This document shows positions 1 to 6,989 of a DNA stretch of 13,236 nucleotides, piece after piece. The position numbers were made by a program, and so were the translations under genes. The DNA is from CAZSVI01 sp964610205. Its GTDB lineage: Bacteria; Bacillota; Clostridia; DSM-8532. The notes under the pieces are model-generated. The model did no database searches, was not told the DNA's origin, and saw only the letters and a list, made by a program, of their open reading frames with translations. Within the stretch, counting starts at the first letter, position 1, and each line of letters starts with the position of its first letter. The stretch covers positions 1 through 13,236 of the forward strand of contig CAZSVI010000106.1 in assembly GCA_964610205.1 (NCBI GenBank), given 5' to 3'.

Positions 1-2
1 GC

Positions 3-224
3 TTAGAGCGAAAAAGTTTGCAAAAAAAAACAAACTTTTTTAGAGGAATTATATAGATACCATTGGGTATGACAATACTTTAGAATCTCGTGAAATACTT
101 CATCAATATTTTCAACTCTTTCAATAATTTTTTTCTTACCTCCACCAGGTTTTCTTTTATAAAAAAATGATTGCAATATCAAAATATCAGAATCCAAAAA
201 AATATTTAACATAGGTATTATCAT
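3..224 (-). pseudogene. Possible transposase relic (ISAzo13-like N-terminal fragment)
   Basis: This 73-codon minus-strand frame starts at an ATG (222-224) with no convincing ribosome binding site. Its only recognisable part is a Gly-Gly-Gly-Lys-Lys-Lys stretch (residues 26-32, PGGGKKK) followed by a helix-like segment (IDEVFHEILKY, residues 40-50). From memory of the family, this resembles the linker before the catalytic domain of ISAzo13/Rhodopirellula-type transposases, where PGGGRKK precedes a helix and then HTAGDPM. Here similarity stops right after the helix: the frame reads CHTQWY, while a shifted frame reads PMVS. That would fit a small internal deletion. The last codons run through the A/T inverted repeat at 11-40. 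If this is a relic, most of the transposase is missing. It could equally be a chance frame in AT-rich DNA. Confidence 0.3.
11..40. terminator. Perfect 10-bp inverted repeat with A/T-rich flanks
   Basis: AAAAAGTTTG (11-20) and CAAACTTTTT (31-40) are exact reverse complements separated by a 10-base loop of C plus nine A. The stem ends in T5 on either strand, so it could act as a weak bidirectional intrinsic terminator. Only two of the ten stem pairs are G-C, so it would be a weak hairpin. It may serve whatever lies left of the window, or it may be the remaining end of a mobile element. Confidence 0.4.
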
Positions 225-254
225 TTTATAAATACAATAGTCAAATATTAAATA

Positions 255-289
255 TTGACAGTAATAGTAATAGTAAGTAACGATAGAAT
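255..289 (+). promoter_or_regulatory. Candidate promoter for the beta-helix gene
   Basis: An exact TTGACA (-35 consensus) lies at 255-260. The best -10 match, TAGAAT at 284-289 (5 of 6), is 23 bases away, which is too far. At the normal 17-base spacing only TAACGA (278-283) is found. Between them is a short tandem repeat, GTAATA twice and then GTAAGTAA (261-280). The rest of 225-399 shows a repeated AGTGATT (322-328 and 354-360) and no gene. The start of transcription is therefore uncertain. Confidence 0.25.
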
Positions 290-399
290 GGAAACCAACA
301 AGTGATGGGGATACGGGTACCAGTGATTACATAATTAGCTACTACCAATGTTTTAGTGATTGATAAGAATTCAATAATTAAAAGAAGGGAGTTTTTTAA

Positions 400-1899
400 A
401 TGGGTTTTAAAAGATACTTGCGAATAGCCTTAATAGTATTGATTGTTGGGATTCTGGCGTTTTCTAGTATTCCTGCTGCGATGGCTACGGAATACTGGTA
501 TGATGATGCCTGGATTTATGGAGGCGATGATGCTATTCCGTTCACTGATTTAGGTTTTTCTAATTGGGGGTGGACAAATGGATCATATAGTGAAGGAACA
601 TACTATCTGGATCTGTATGCCTCCGCATACGATAATATTTTGGAAAATGGCGGCATAGCTGGATTTGCTGTTTTAACGTATGATAATGGTTATGCAAGAG
701 TGATGTTATATATACACGATGATTTCTTCGTCGTAGAAGATTTTCAATTGTGGATAGGCGAAACACCACTGCCACCTGGTGCCTCCGGTGAATTCTGGAA
801 TCAGTTTACTCATCAATCTGGAACATACTATCCGTTTCAGGGAAACATATATGTTGCTATGCATGTAGATATCGGCATAGACCCTATTGTAGCTCAATAC
901 GGGGCGGATGCAGCAAACCCGACCGGTAATCCTATAGGCGGAGGTGATGGTTATACGGATATCATCAGCAGAAACGACCCCGATGTGGATTACATCGTCG
1001 ACACAAAGAGCGAGTTACTTACAGCCCTGCAGAGTGCGCAGTCCGGGGATATCATTTATGTTGAGGAATATGCGAACATCGATATGTACAGAACTTCTGA
1101 TACACAGATACCGGCAGGGGTTACTCTTGCAAGCAACCGCGGTGAAAACGGATCTTTGGGCGGACGAATATATACGTCAAGGGGAGGAACCCGGCTTTTT
1201 TATATCGCCGGGGAAAACGTAAGGGTTACCGGTCTTCGACTTGAAGGGCCGCACAAGACCACCAGTTCTATTTCAAAAACAAATATATGTATGTCCAGCT
1301 ACTACCAGAATCTCGAAGTGGACAACTGTGAACTCTTTGGTTGGAGTAATGCTGCAATTGGTCTTAACGGCACAGGAGGTGCAGACATGCGGACCGGTGG
1401 GTACATTCACCACAATGATATCCACCACAATCAGACGGCTGGTTATGGATACGGTATTTGTGTATCCAACGGCGGAGTAGCTCTGATCGAGGCGAATTAC
1501 TTCGATTACTGCCGCCACGCAATCACCGGAACCGGGGTTGTCGGGGATGGGTATGAGGCAAGGTACAATATCTGTGGTCCAAACTGGATCACAACTTCTC
1601 CTCACAACTTTGATATGCATGGCCAATATGATTCCGGGAGCGGGACGACAATTGCAGGAGATACAATTAAAATCTACAACAACACATTCATGTGTGTAAG
1701 TTCTCCGATGCCTACGTGTGTTGTCATCCGGGGCGTTCCCCGTGACGGTGCGTATATTTCCAATAACTGGTTTTATTTTACCAATGAAGAACCGGTTTGG
1801 CAGAAAGATGGGCAAGAGAATATATTCATGACAAACAATCTCATCGGAGCGCCCCCCAATGAGGAGCTTTCCGTAAAAGGTCCGATCAAGTATTATTAA
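400..1899 (+). CDS. Secreted right-handed beta-helix protein, pectate-lyase-like
   Basis: The protein has 499 residues. The ATG follows AGAAGGGAG (383-391) at normal spacing. Residues 1-29 form a typical signal peptide: KR near the start, a hydrophobic core, then AMA before the cleavage site. Residues about 33-160 form a beta-rich domain with an IYGGDDA...LGFSNWGWTNG signature. I recall similar domains in secreted proteins of archaea and bacteria, but it has no function I can name. Residues about 195-485 look like a parallel beta-helix of the polysaccharide lyase 1 type: an opening segment DTKSELLTALQSAQSGD (201-217) followed by repeated Asn/His-rich turns such as YIHHNDIHHNQ and IKIYNNTF. 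The typical PL1 catalytic Arg and calcium-binding Asp residues cannot be assigned by eye, so enzyme activity is inference. No LPXTG, SLH or dockerin domain is visible. It lies upstream of the pilus operon but is separated from it by about 600 bases, so it is probably its own transcription unit. Confidence 0.85.
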   Translation: MGFKRYLRIALIVLIVGILAFSSIPAAMATEYWYDDAWIYGGDDAIPFTDLGFSNWGWTNGSYSEGTYYLDLYASAYDNILENGGIAGFAVLTYDNGYARVMLYIHDDFFVVEDFQLWIGETPLPPGASGEFWNQFTHQSGTYYPFQGNIYVAMHVDIGIDPIVAQYGADAANPTGNPIGGGDGYTDIISRNDPDVDYIVDTKSELLTALQSAQSGDIIYVEEYANIDMYRTSDTQIPAGVTLASNRGENGSLGGRIYTSRGGTRLFYIAGENVRVTGLRLEGPHKTTSSISKTNICMSSYYQNLEVDNCELFGWSNAAIGLNGTGGADMRTGGYIHHNDIHHNQTAGYGYGICVSNGGVALIEANYFDYCRHAITGTGVVGDGYEARYNICGPNWITTSPHNFDMHGQYDSGSGTTIAGDTIKIYNNTFMCVSSPMPTCVVIRGVPRDGAYISNNWFYFTNEEPVWQKDGQENIFMTNNLIGAPPNEELSVKGPIKYY

Positions 1900-2076
1900 A
1901 CCGGATCATCCATAGATGATGTCCTATATGACAACTTAACTTGTATATCCCATTACTCTGTTAGTTGGAGACTGGACACTGATACATTGGGGATGTTGGA
2001 GGTGAGGATGTACAAACATTCTTCACACCGGCATCCCGGTATCAATGCTGTATCAAGCGAGCCAAAACCCATTTAA
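1900..2076 (+). other. In-frame open continuation after the beta-helix stop; possible small ORF
   Basis: After the TAA at 1897-1899 the same frame stays open for 58 codons to a TAA at 2074-2076. The translation looks protein-like, for example HYSVSWRLDTDTLG followed by LEVRMYKHSS. A short internal ORF of 22 codons starts at ATG 2008 behind a good GGAGG (1998-2002). An in-frame ATG also lies at 1993. Either the protein was once longer and a stop codon arose, or the openness is chance with an accidental ribosome binding site. A small ATCATC/GATGAT hairpin (1905-1920) and a 5-bp ACCGG/CCGGT hairpin (2027-2040) fall inside. Neither is followed directly by a T-run. Confidence 0.3.
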
Positions 2077-2102
2077 TTTTTTGTTCATTTAAATCAGAAC
2101 TG

Positions 2103-2136
2103 GCTTGTCATAATAAATCTTATGACAAGCTTGTCA
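2103..2136. repeat. Overlapping palindromes built from GCTTGTCA / TGACAAGC
   Basis: GCTTGTCATA (2103-2112) pairs perfectly with TATGACAAGC (2121-2130) across an 8-base loop. The right arm is also half of a perfect 14-base palindrome, TGACAAGCTTGTCA (2123-2136). The unit GCTTGTCA thus occurs directly at 2103-2110 and 2129-2136 and inverted at 2123-2130. No T-run follows on either strand, so an intrinsic terminator is unlikely. The layout suits a repressor or activator operator, and the last TTGTCA overlaps the candidate -35 box. As RNA, the two hairpins would exclude each other. Confidence 0.6.
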
Positions 2137-2157
2137 CAAAATTTACCTTGATATAAC
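2131..2157 (+). promoter_or_regulatory. Candidate promoter of the pilus operon
   Basis: TTGTCA (2131-2136, 5 of 6 to the -35 consensus) and TATAAC (2152-2157, 5 of 6 to the -10 consensus) are 15 bases apart, a slightly short spacer. The -35 box is the right half of the 14-base palindrome, so a protein bound there would compete with polymerase. No better promoter was found closer to pilB. The A/T-rich stretch at 2471-2494 has a TATAAA but no matching -35. Confidence 0.3.
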
Positions 2158-2513
2158 GACAGAGGATAAAGCGAAAGCACTTTACATAAAAAAGATTTGT
2201 GTATGTCCATTTATAGTCTTTTGCTAAATCGTCTTTTGTCTTATTCTCCTCATCATTTCGGAAAGAATACAAAATAAATACATTTTCATAAAGAGGAAAC
2301 CGCTTATGTCGTAATGAGTATAGTAGGAAGGTCTTATATTCATACGGTCCAGGGTCCTATATGGAAATTAGGCCCAATGATACAGTGAAATGTGAAGAAA
2401 GACTGATATGTAGAAGTACGTAAAAGAAATACAATATAACCATAATGAAGGTGCAATATAAGGTGAAGTAGTATTATTTTATAAAATTTATTTTAGGAGA
2501 TATGTGAAGAAAT

Positions 2514-4784
2514 ATGGCAGTTAGCACAGATATCAATGTTTTTGAACAGGTTCTTCTGGAAAAGAAAATACTGATGCCCGAACAAATACGAGATGTGCGT
2601 TCACGTGAGAAAGTAAGCAATGCCTCCATACAGGATATTATAGTGGATTTGGGGTATGCGGACAAGTCTGATTTGTTGTCTGCTATGGCTGAAGCGGAAG
2701 GGATAGAGTTTCTGGATCTTTCCGGTTATGACATCGAAGATAAAAGCGTACCCATGATATTGGGTGAAAAAATATCCCGTAAGTTTCAGATGCTTGCTTT
2801 GGAAAAGAACGGCAATACATTGACTGTAGCGATGAAAGATCCCAAAAACATTTTTGCCATAGACAGTGCCCGCCTTATATCATCCCTTGAAGTTATACCT
2901 GTTTTTGTTGAATTTGAGAAATTGAAAGAAAAAATAGATGAAGCTTTTATGCCCGAAGATGAGAAAAAGGATCAAGGCGCTTCGGGTAATGCGAAAGGTG
3001 AAGTTAAAAGGAATTTCAATATAAATATAGAAGAACCTGCAAAAGACGGCACAATATATAGAGAAAAAATAGGCCAGATGCTGCTTGAATCCGGAGTTAT
3101 TGATGAAATCCAGCTGGATAAGGCGCTTGGAATTCAGAAGAAAAGCGGCGGAGTTTTAGGTTCTATTATGGTAAATGAAGGTTACATATCTAAAAACCAG
3201 TTATATGATGTTCTGGAAGAACAGAATGGCGTGCCGTACTATAATTTGGAAGATGTAGCCATATCTGAGGAAGTAATAAAACTTGTTAACAGTAAAATCG
3301 CTTATATGCATAATCTCATCCCTGTGGAATTAGAGGATGATATATTAATGATTGCTATGAGTGATCCTATGAACATGTACGCAATCGATGACCTTCGTCT
3401 TGCCACAGGACTTGAGATTAAACCCTTATTAGCCGATGCTGAATTAATTCAAAAATCCCTTGAAGAATATTACAAACAGGGCGAGACCAGATCGGTTGAA
3501 ACCGATGATGAAACTGAAGAAGTTCCGGTGGACTTCGAAGTGGAAATGGAAAAAGTTAGGGAAGAAATTGAAATTGAGGTACAGAAGAAGGAACAGGTTG
3601 AAAGTACCATCAAGATCAGTGACATAGAGAATGCCCCTATTGTCAGAATGCTTAACATGATATTCAAGAACGCCGTGGACAAAAGGGCCAGTGATATTCA
3701 TATTGAAGCCTATGAAGACTGCGTCATGGTCAGGTTCAGAATAGACGGGCAGCTGGTGGAAGTAATGAAACACGATAAAAAACTGCAGCAGATTCTGGTT
3801 GCCAGGGTAAAAATCATAAGCGGATTAAATATCGCAGAGAAGCGTCTTCCCCAGGATGGAAGAATTGCGCTTAAAATAAATAATAAAAATTATGATTTCC
3901 GTGTATCGGTGTTGCCCACCATGTTTGGTGAAAAAGTTGTTATCAGGATAATGGACAAGGAAGGATTTAATATTTCAAAAACCGAACTGGGGTTTTCTGA
4001 TGAAGACATGGCGAAATTCAACAACATTCTGTCGCATCCCCACGGAATAGTTTTAGTAACGGGCCCCACCGGAAGCGGTAAATCAACAACACTATACACC
4101 GCCCTCCGTGAACTGAGTAAACCGAACGTCAATATTATGACTGTCGAGGATCCGGTTGAAAGTACTATTCGCGGTATTAATCAGGTTCAGGTTAATGTAA
4201 AGGCCGGATTGACCTTCGCGAGTTCCCTGCGTTCTTTTTTGAGACAGGATCCGGATATTATCATGGTCGGTGAGATCCGTGACAGTGAAACAGCCGAAAT
4301 CGCCATACGTGCAGCCATAACAGGGCATCTTGTTTTAAGCACGCTGCATACCAATGATGCCGTAAGTTCCATAAACAGACTTGAAGATATGGGTGTTGAA
4401 CCGTTTCTGATAGCGTCTTCCCTGGTGGGTATTCTTGCCCAGCGTCTGGTGAGAAGGTTATGTACCGAATGCAAGGAAGAGTACGAGGCAAATGAAGAGG
4501 AAATGAAAATACTGAAGGCGGGTGAAGGAACAAAACTTTACAAACCTGCGGGATGTCCCGCCTGTAACGGAACCGGATACAGAGGAAGAATAGCTGTTTA
4601 TGAAATATTAACGGTATCGAACGAGTTAAGGGAACTGATATCCCGGAACGCGTCATCGGAAAATTTGAGCCGGGTGGCTTTGACAAACGGTATGAAAACA
4701 CTGGCAGACAGTTGTTCGCGTCTTGTTCAATCAGGGGTTACATCGCTGGAAGAAATGATGAGCGTTGTTACAATCAATGGGTAG
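2514..4784 (+). CDS. pilB: PilB, type IV pilus extension ATPase with MshEN domains
   Basis: This is a cytoplasmic hexameric ATPase of the type II/IV secretion family that powers pilin polymerisation. It has 756 residues, longer than the roughly 570 of many PilB proteins, because there are two N-terminal domains. The first (about 9-145) is a degenerate MshEN domain. The second (about 183-320) has the full tandem motif at 185-208 and 214-237. An acidic, helical linker (about 325-370) follows. The motor domain has Walker A GPTGSGKST (517-525), an Asp box MTVEDPVE (542-549), Walker B QDPDIIMVGEIRD (578-590), a His box GHLVLSTLHT (604-613) and a zinc-binding tetracysteine (C650, C653, C681, C684), which marks PilB/GspE rather than PilT. 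The ATG at 2514 lies 13 bases after AGGAGA (2495-2500), a long spacing. An ATG at 2502 is followed at once by TGA, so 2514 is the start. It is the first gene of the operon. Confidence 0.97.
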   Translation: MAVSTDINVFEQVLLEKKILMPEQIRDVRSREKVSNASIQDIIVDLGYADKSDLLSAMAEAEGIEFLDLSGYDIEDKSVPMILGEKISRKFQMLALEKNGNTLTVAMKDPKNIFAIDSARLISSLEVIPVFVEFEKLKEKIDEAFMPEDEKKDQGASGNAKGEVKRNFNINIEEPAKDGTIYREKIGQMLLESGVIDEIQLDKALGIQKKSGGVLGSIMVNEGYISKNQLYDVLEEQNGVPYYNLEDVAISEEVIKLVNSKIAYMHNLIPVELEDDILMIAMSDPMNMYAIDDLRLATGLEIKPLLADAELIQKSLEEYYKQGETRSVETDDETEEVPVDFEVEMEKVREEIEIEVQKKEQVESTIKISDIENAPIVRMLNMIFKNAVDKRASDIHIEAYEDCVMVRFRIDGQLVEVMKHDKKLQQILVARVKIISGLNIAEKRLPQDGRIALKINNKNYDFRVSVLPTMFGEKVVIRIMDKEGFNISKTELGFSDEDMAKFNNILSHPHGIVLVTGPTGSGKSTTLYTALRELSKPNVNIMTVEDPVESTIRGINQVQVNVKAGLTFASSLRSFLRQDPDIIMVGEIRDSETAEIAIRAAITGHLVLSTLHTNDAVSSINRLEDMGVEPFLIASSLVGILAQRLVRRLCTECKEEYEANEEEMKILKAGEGTKLYKPAGCPACNGTGYRGRIAVYEILTVSNELRELISRNASSENLSRVALTNGMKTLADSCSRLVQSGVTSLEEMMSVVTING

Positions 4785-4795
4785 GAGAGACTTTA

Positions 4796-5854
4796 ATGAA
4801 TCTGGAAGAGTATTTAAAAAAAGCGATTGAGAATGATGCTTCCGACCTTCACATTTGTACAGGATTACCTGTTGTTATCCGTAGATTCGGTTCATTGTTC
4901 TTCCTGGATGATTGCATATTGACAAAAGAAGACTGCAATCAATTTGTGGAACAGTGTCTCACTAAAGAACAGATGGAGGTTCTGGAAGAAGATGGAGAGA
5001 TAGACTTTGCATACATGATGCCCGGAATGGGAAGGTTCAGGGTTAACGCCTTCCGACAGAGAAGTACATTTGCCATAGCTTTCAGGGTCATTTCAACTAG
5101 AGTGCCGTCGTTGAATCAGTTGGGGTTACCGGAAATACTATATTCATTGTCGGAAAAGCAGAGAGGTCTTGTATTGGTAACAGGGCCGACAGGAAGCGGT
5201 AAATCAACGACACTGGCCGGTATGATTAACCACATCAACAGCACAAGGCGTTGCCGCATTATTACCATTGAAGATCCTATAGAGTTTTTATACAAACATA
5301 ATAAGAGCATGATAAATCAGCGGGAAATCGGCGCAGACACAAAAAACTACAGTCACGCGCTGAGAGCGGCGTTAAGAGAAGACCCCGACGTTATTCTAAT
5401 AGGTGAAATGCGGGATCAGGAAACAATATCGATTGCCATTACAGCCGCGGAAACCGGGCATCTGGTCTTTTCAACACTGCATACCCTCGGAGCGGCAAAG
5501 ACAATCGACAGAATTATAGACGTTTTTTCCCCGCATCAGCAGTCACAGGTAAGGAGCCAGTTATCTACAGTACTACAGGGAATTATTTCACAGCAACTGA
5601 TAAAACAGGCCGATAATTTAGGCCGTGCTGTCGCCACAGAAGTAATGATTGTTACACCTGCAATATCCAATATGATCAGGGAATCAAGGACAGTGCAGAT
5701 TAACAGCAGCATACACACCGGAAGTGAGCATGGTATGCACTCAATGGACAGTTGCATTGCTTCACTGGTAAAACAGGGGCTAATTACACATGAGAGTGCG
5801 TACCAGTATTCAATAGATCCTGCCGCGTTGAAAAAGTTATTGGAAATTAGCTGA
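4796..5854 (+). CDS. pilT: PilT, type IV pilus retraction ATPase
   Basis: PilT depolymerises the pilus, giving retraction and twitching. The protein has 352 residues, the normal PilT length. Motifs: Walker A GPTGSGKST (130-138), Asp box ITIEDPIE (156-163), Walker B REDPDVILIGEMRD (194-207) and His box GHLVFSTLHT (221-230). There is also a close form of the PilT-specific AIRNLIRE signature, here AISNMIRE (289-296). It lacks the tetracysteine of PilB. The ATG at 4796 was chosen because AGGAGA (4783-4788, overlapping the pilB stop) lies 7 bases upstream and the protein then begins like other PilTs (NLEEYLKKA...DASDLHI). An in-frame ATG at 4712 would add 28 unrelated residues from inside pilB. 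The 11-base gap to pilB suggests translational coupling. Confidence 0.96.
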   Translation: MNLEEYLKKAIENDASDLHICTGLPVVIRRFGSLFFLDDCILTKEDCNQFVEQCLTKEQMEVLEEDGEIDFAYMMPGMGRFRVNAFRQRSTFAIAFRVISTRVPSLNQLGLPEILYSLSEKQRGLVLVTGPTGSGKSTTLAGMINHINSTRRCRIITIEDPIEFLYKHNKSMINQREIGADTKNYSHALRAALREDPDVILIGEMRDQETISIAITAAETGHLVFSTLHTLGAAKTIDRIIDVFSPHQQSQVRSQLSTVLQGIISQQLIKQADNLGRAVATEVMIVTPAISNMIRESRTVQINSSIHTGSEHGMHSMDSCIASLVKQGLITHESAYQYSIDPAALKKLLEIS

Positions 5855-5873
5855 AAAGAAGGGGGAGGCATGT

Positions 5874-6977
5874 ATGGGTATGGCGGATTTTTTTTCAAAC
5901 AGTTTTATAACAATAGATATCGGTTTTCGATATATCAAGATCGCTCATGTAAAAAGGAGCAAAAACAATTCGTTATCGGTTATTAATTACGGCATTGGGG
6001 ATACACCGAAGGGATGCATAAAAAACGGTTCAATAAGCGATAAGGATGCCGTTGTTAAAGAGATTAACAGGGTAATGCGTGAAAACAATATCAACGCGAG
6101 GGAAGCCAAAATTGTTATGTCGGGCACGAACATTATATCCAGAGTCATTATGATAGATTGTGTTCCTGATGATCAGGCGGATAAAAAGATATGGGAAGAA
6201 ATAAAGGAGACCATCCCCGTAGACATGGAGGCTAACCGTATAGACTATAAGATACTGGGCGTTACAACCGTTAACGGAGAGGAAAAAATCAAGGTATTCA
6301 TAACTGTTGTATTGAAGAAGATAATAGACAATTACATAGAAATAATAAATGACCTGAAGTTAAAGCCCATAGCCGTAGATATCCCTTCAAACAGTGTTTC
6401 GAAATTCTTTCAGCTGGATATTGATACCGGAAAGGACAACCCTGTAAAACAGAAAATGAATAACAATCATAACAACAATACGCATATTGTGTTTGATTTA
6501 GGTTCGGAAACAACCATTATCAATATACTCAAGAATAAAACTCCGGAATTCAACAGGGTTATCCTGAAAGGAAGCAGCAAAATTGACAGTACAATATTCA
6601 AAGACCTTTCAATGCAGCCCAATGAAGTTCAAAAATCGGAATTGTATAAAAAAATGTACGGCATTTCCGAAACCGCCATAGCGGGAACGGAATTTGTATG
6701 TTCACAGGCTGCCAAGAAAGTAATGAATTCAATTATAAGTGATATAAAGATGTGCATCGATTTTTACCTGAGCCGCTGCAACGGGGAACAGCCGAGCAAA
6801 ATATTCCTCATTGGCGGAGGCTCCCAGATGAAGGGTATACAGGATTATTTCGAAAAGCACCTTAATCTGCCTGCCTACCGGATTAATGTCGCAAAAATAA
6901 AAGGGATAGAGTTCAGCCAGAATCTGGATACGGACAGGCTTAACTATCTGGTAAACGCTTTGGGCGTTGCACTGTAA
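5874..6977 (+). CDS. pilM: PilM, actin-like cytoplasmic ATPase of the pilus alignment complex
   Basis: PilM is an FtsA/actin-fold protein on the cytoplasmic face that binds the N-terminus of PilN and links the motors to the membrane complex. It has 367 residues, close to the usual length. The nucleotide-binding motifs are recognisable: phosphate 1 FITIDIGFRYIKIAHV (11-26), phosphate 2 VFDLGSETTIINI (206-218) and an adenosine motif IFLIGGGSQMKGI (310-322). An Asn-rich insert (NNNHNNN, 196-202) sits before phosphate 2 and is probably a flexible loop. The ATG at 5874 follows GGGGGAGG (5861-5868). The in-frame ATG at 5880 is also possible and would remove two residues. An out-of-frame ATG at 5870 leads nowhere. 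It follows pilT by 19 bases and precedes pilC by 12. Confidence 0.93.
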   Translation: MGMADFFSNSFITIDIGFRYIKIAHVKRSKNNSLSVINYGIGDTPKGCIKNGSISDKDAVVKEINRVMRENNINAREAKIVMSGTNIISRVIMIDCVPDDQADKKIWEEIKETIPVDMEANRIDYKILGVTTVNGEEKIKVFITVVLKKIIDNYIEIINDLKLKPIAVDIPSNSVSKFFQLDIDTGKDNPVKQKMNNNHNNNTHIVFDLGSETTIINILKNKTPEFNRVILKGSSKIDSTIFKDLSMQPNEVQKSELYKKMYGISETAIAGTEFVCSQAAKKVMNSIISDIKMCIDFYLSRCNGEQPSKIFLIGGGSQMKGIQDYFEKHLNLPAYRINVAKIKGIEFSQNLDTDRLNYLVNALGVAL

Positions 6978-6989
6978 CAGGAGGACACT

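Larger units (their letters stand above)
2077..2513 (+). other. Intergenic region and probable long leader of the pilus operon
   Basis: I found no gene here on either strand. A T-run (2075-2082) sits at the left end without an adjoining strong hairpin. Overlapping palindromes at 2103-2136 and a promoter-like pair follow and are listed separately. If transcription starts near 2163, the pilB mRNA would have a leader of about 350 bases. That leader contains only weak pairings, for example TAGTAGGA near 2311-2320 with TCCTATAT near 2354-2361, around a repeated GGTCC. I looked for conserved c-di-GMP-I riboswitch elements (GCAAACC, ACGCAAAGCC) and did not see them. I cannot recognise a c-di-GMP-II riboswitch by eye. 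Confidence 0.5.

Noticed and set aside
1273..1815. A 180-codon minus-strand frame inside the beta-helix gene
   Set aside because: It is antisense to a well-supported gene, has no family resemblance and no ribosome binding site of note, so it is a shadow of the plus-strand coding.
2103..2130. Intrinsic terminator for the beta-helix gene
   Set aside because: The stem is perfect but no T-run follows on either strand, so an operator or regulatory role is more likely.
2160..2513. Possible c-di-GMP riboswitch in the pilB leader
   Set aside because: The conserved class I elements were not found and class II cannot be recognised by eye. A covariance-model search (Rfam RF01051 and RF01786) would decide.
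4712..4795. Upstream ATG that would lengthen PilT by 28 residues
   Set aside because: It lies inside pilB and has no PilT-like sequence; the start at 4796 has a good ribosome binding site.
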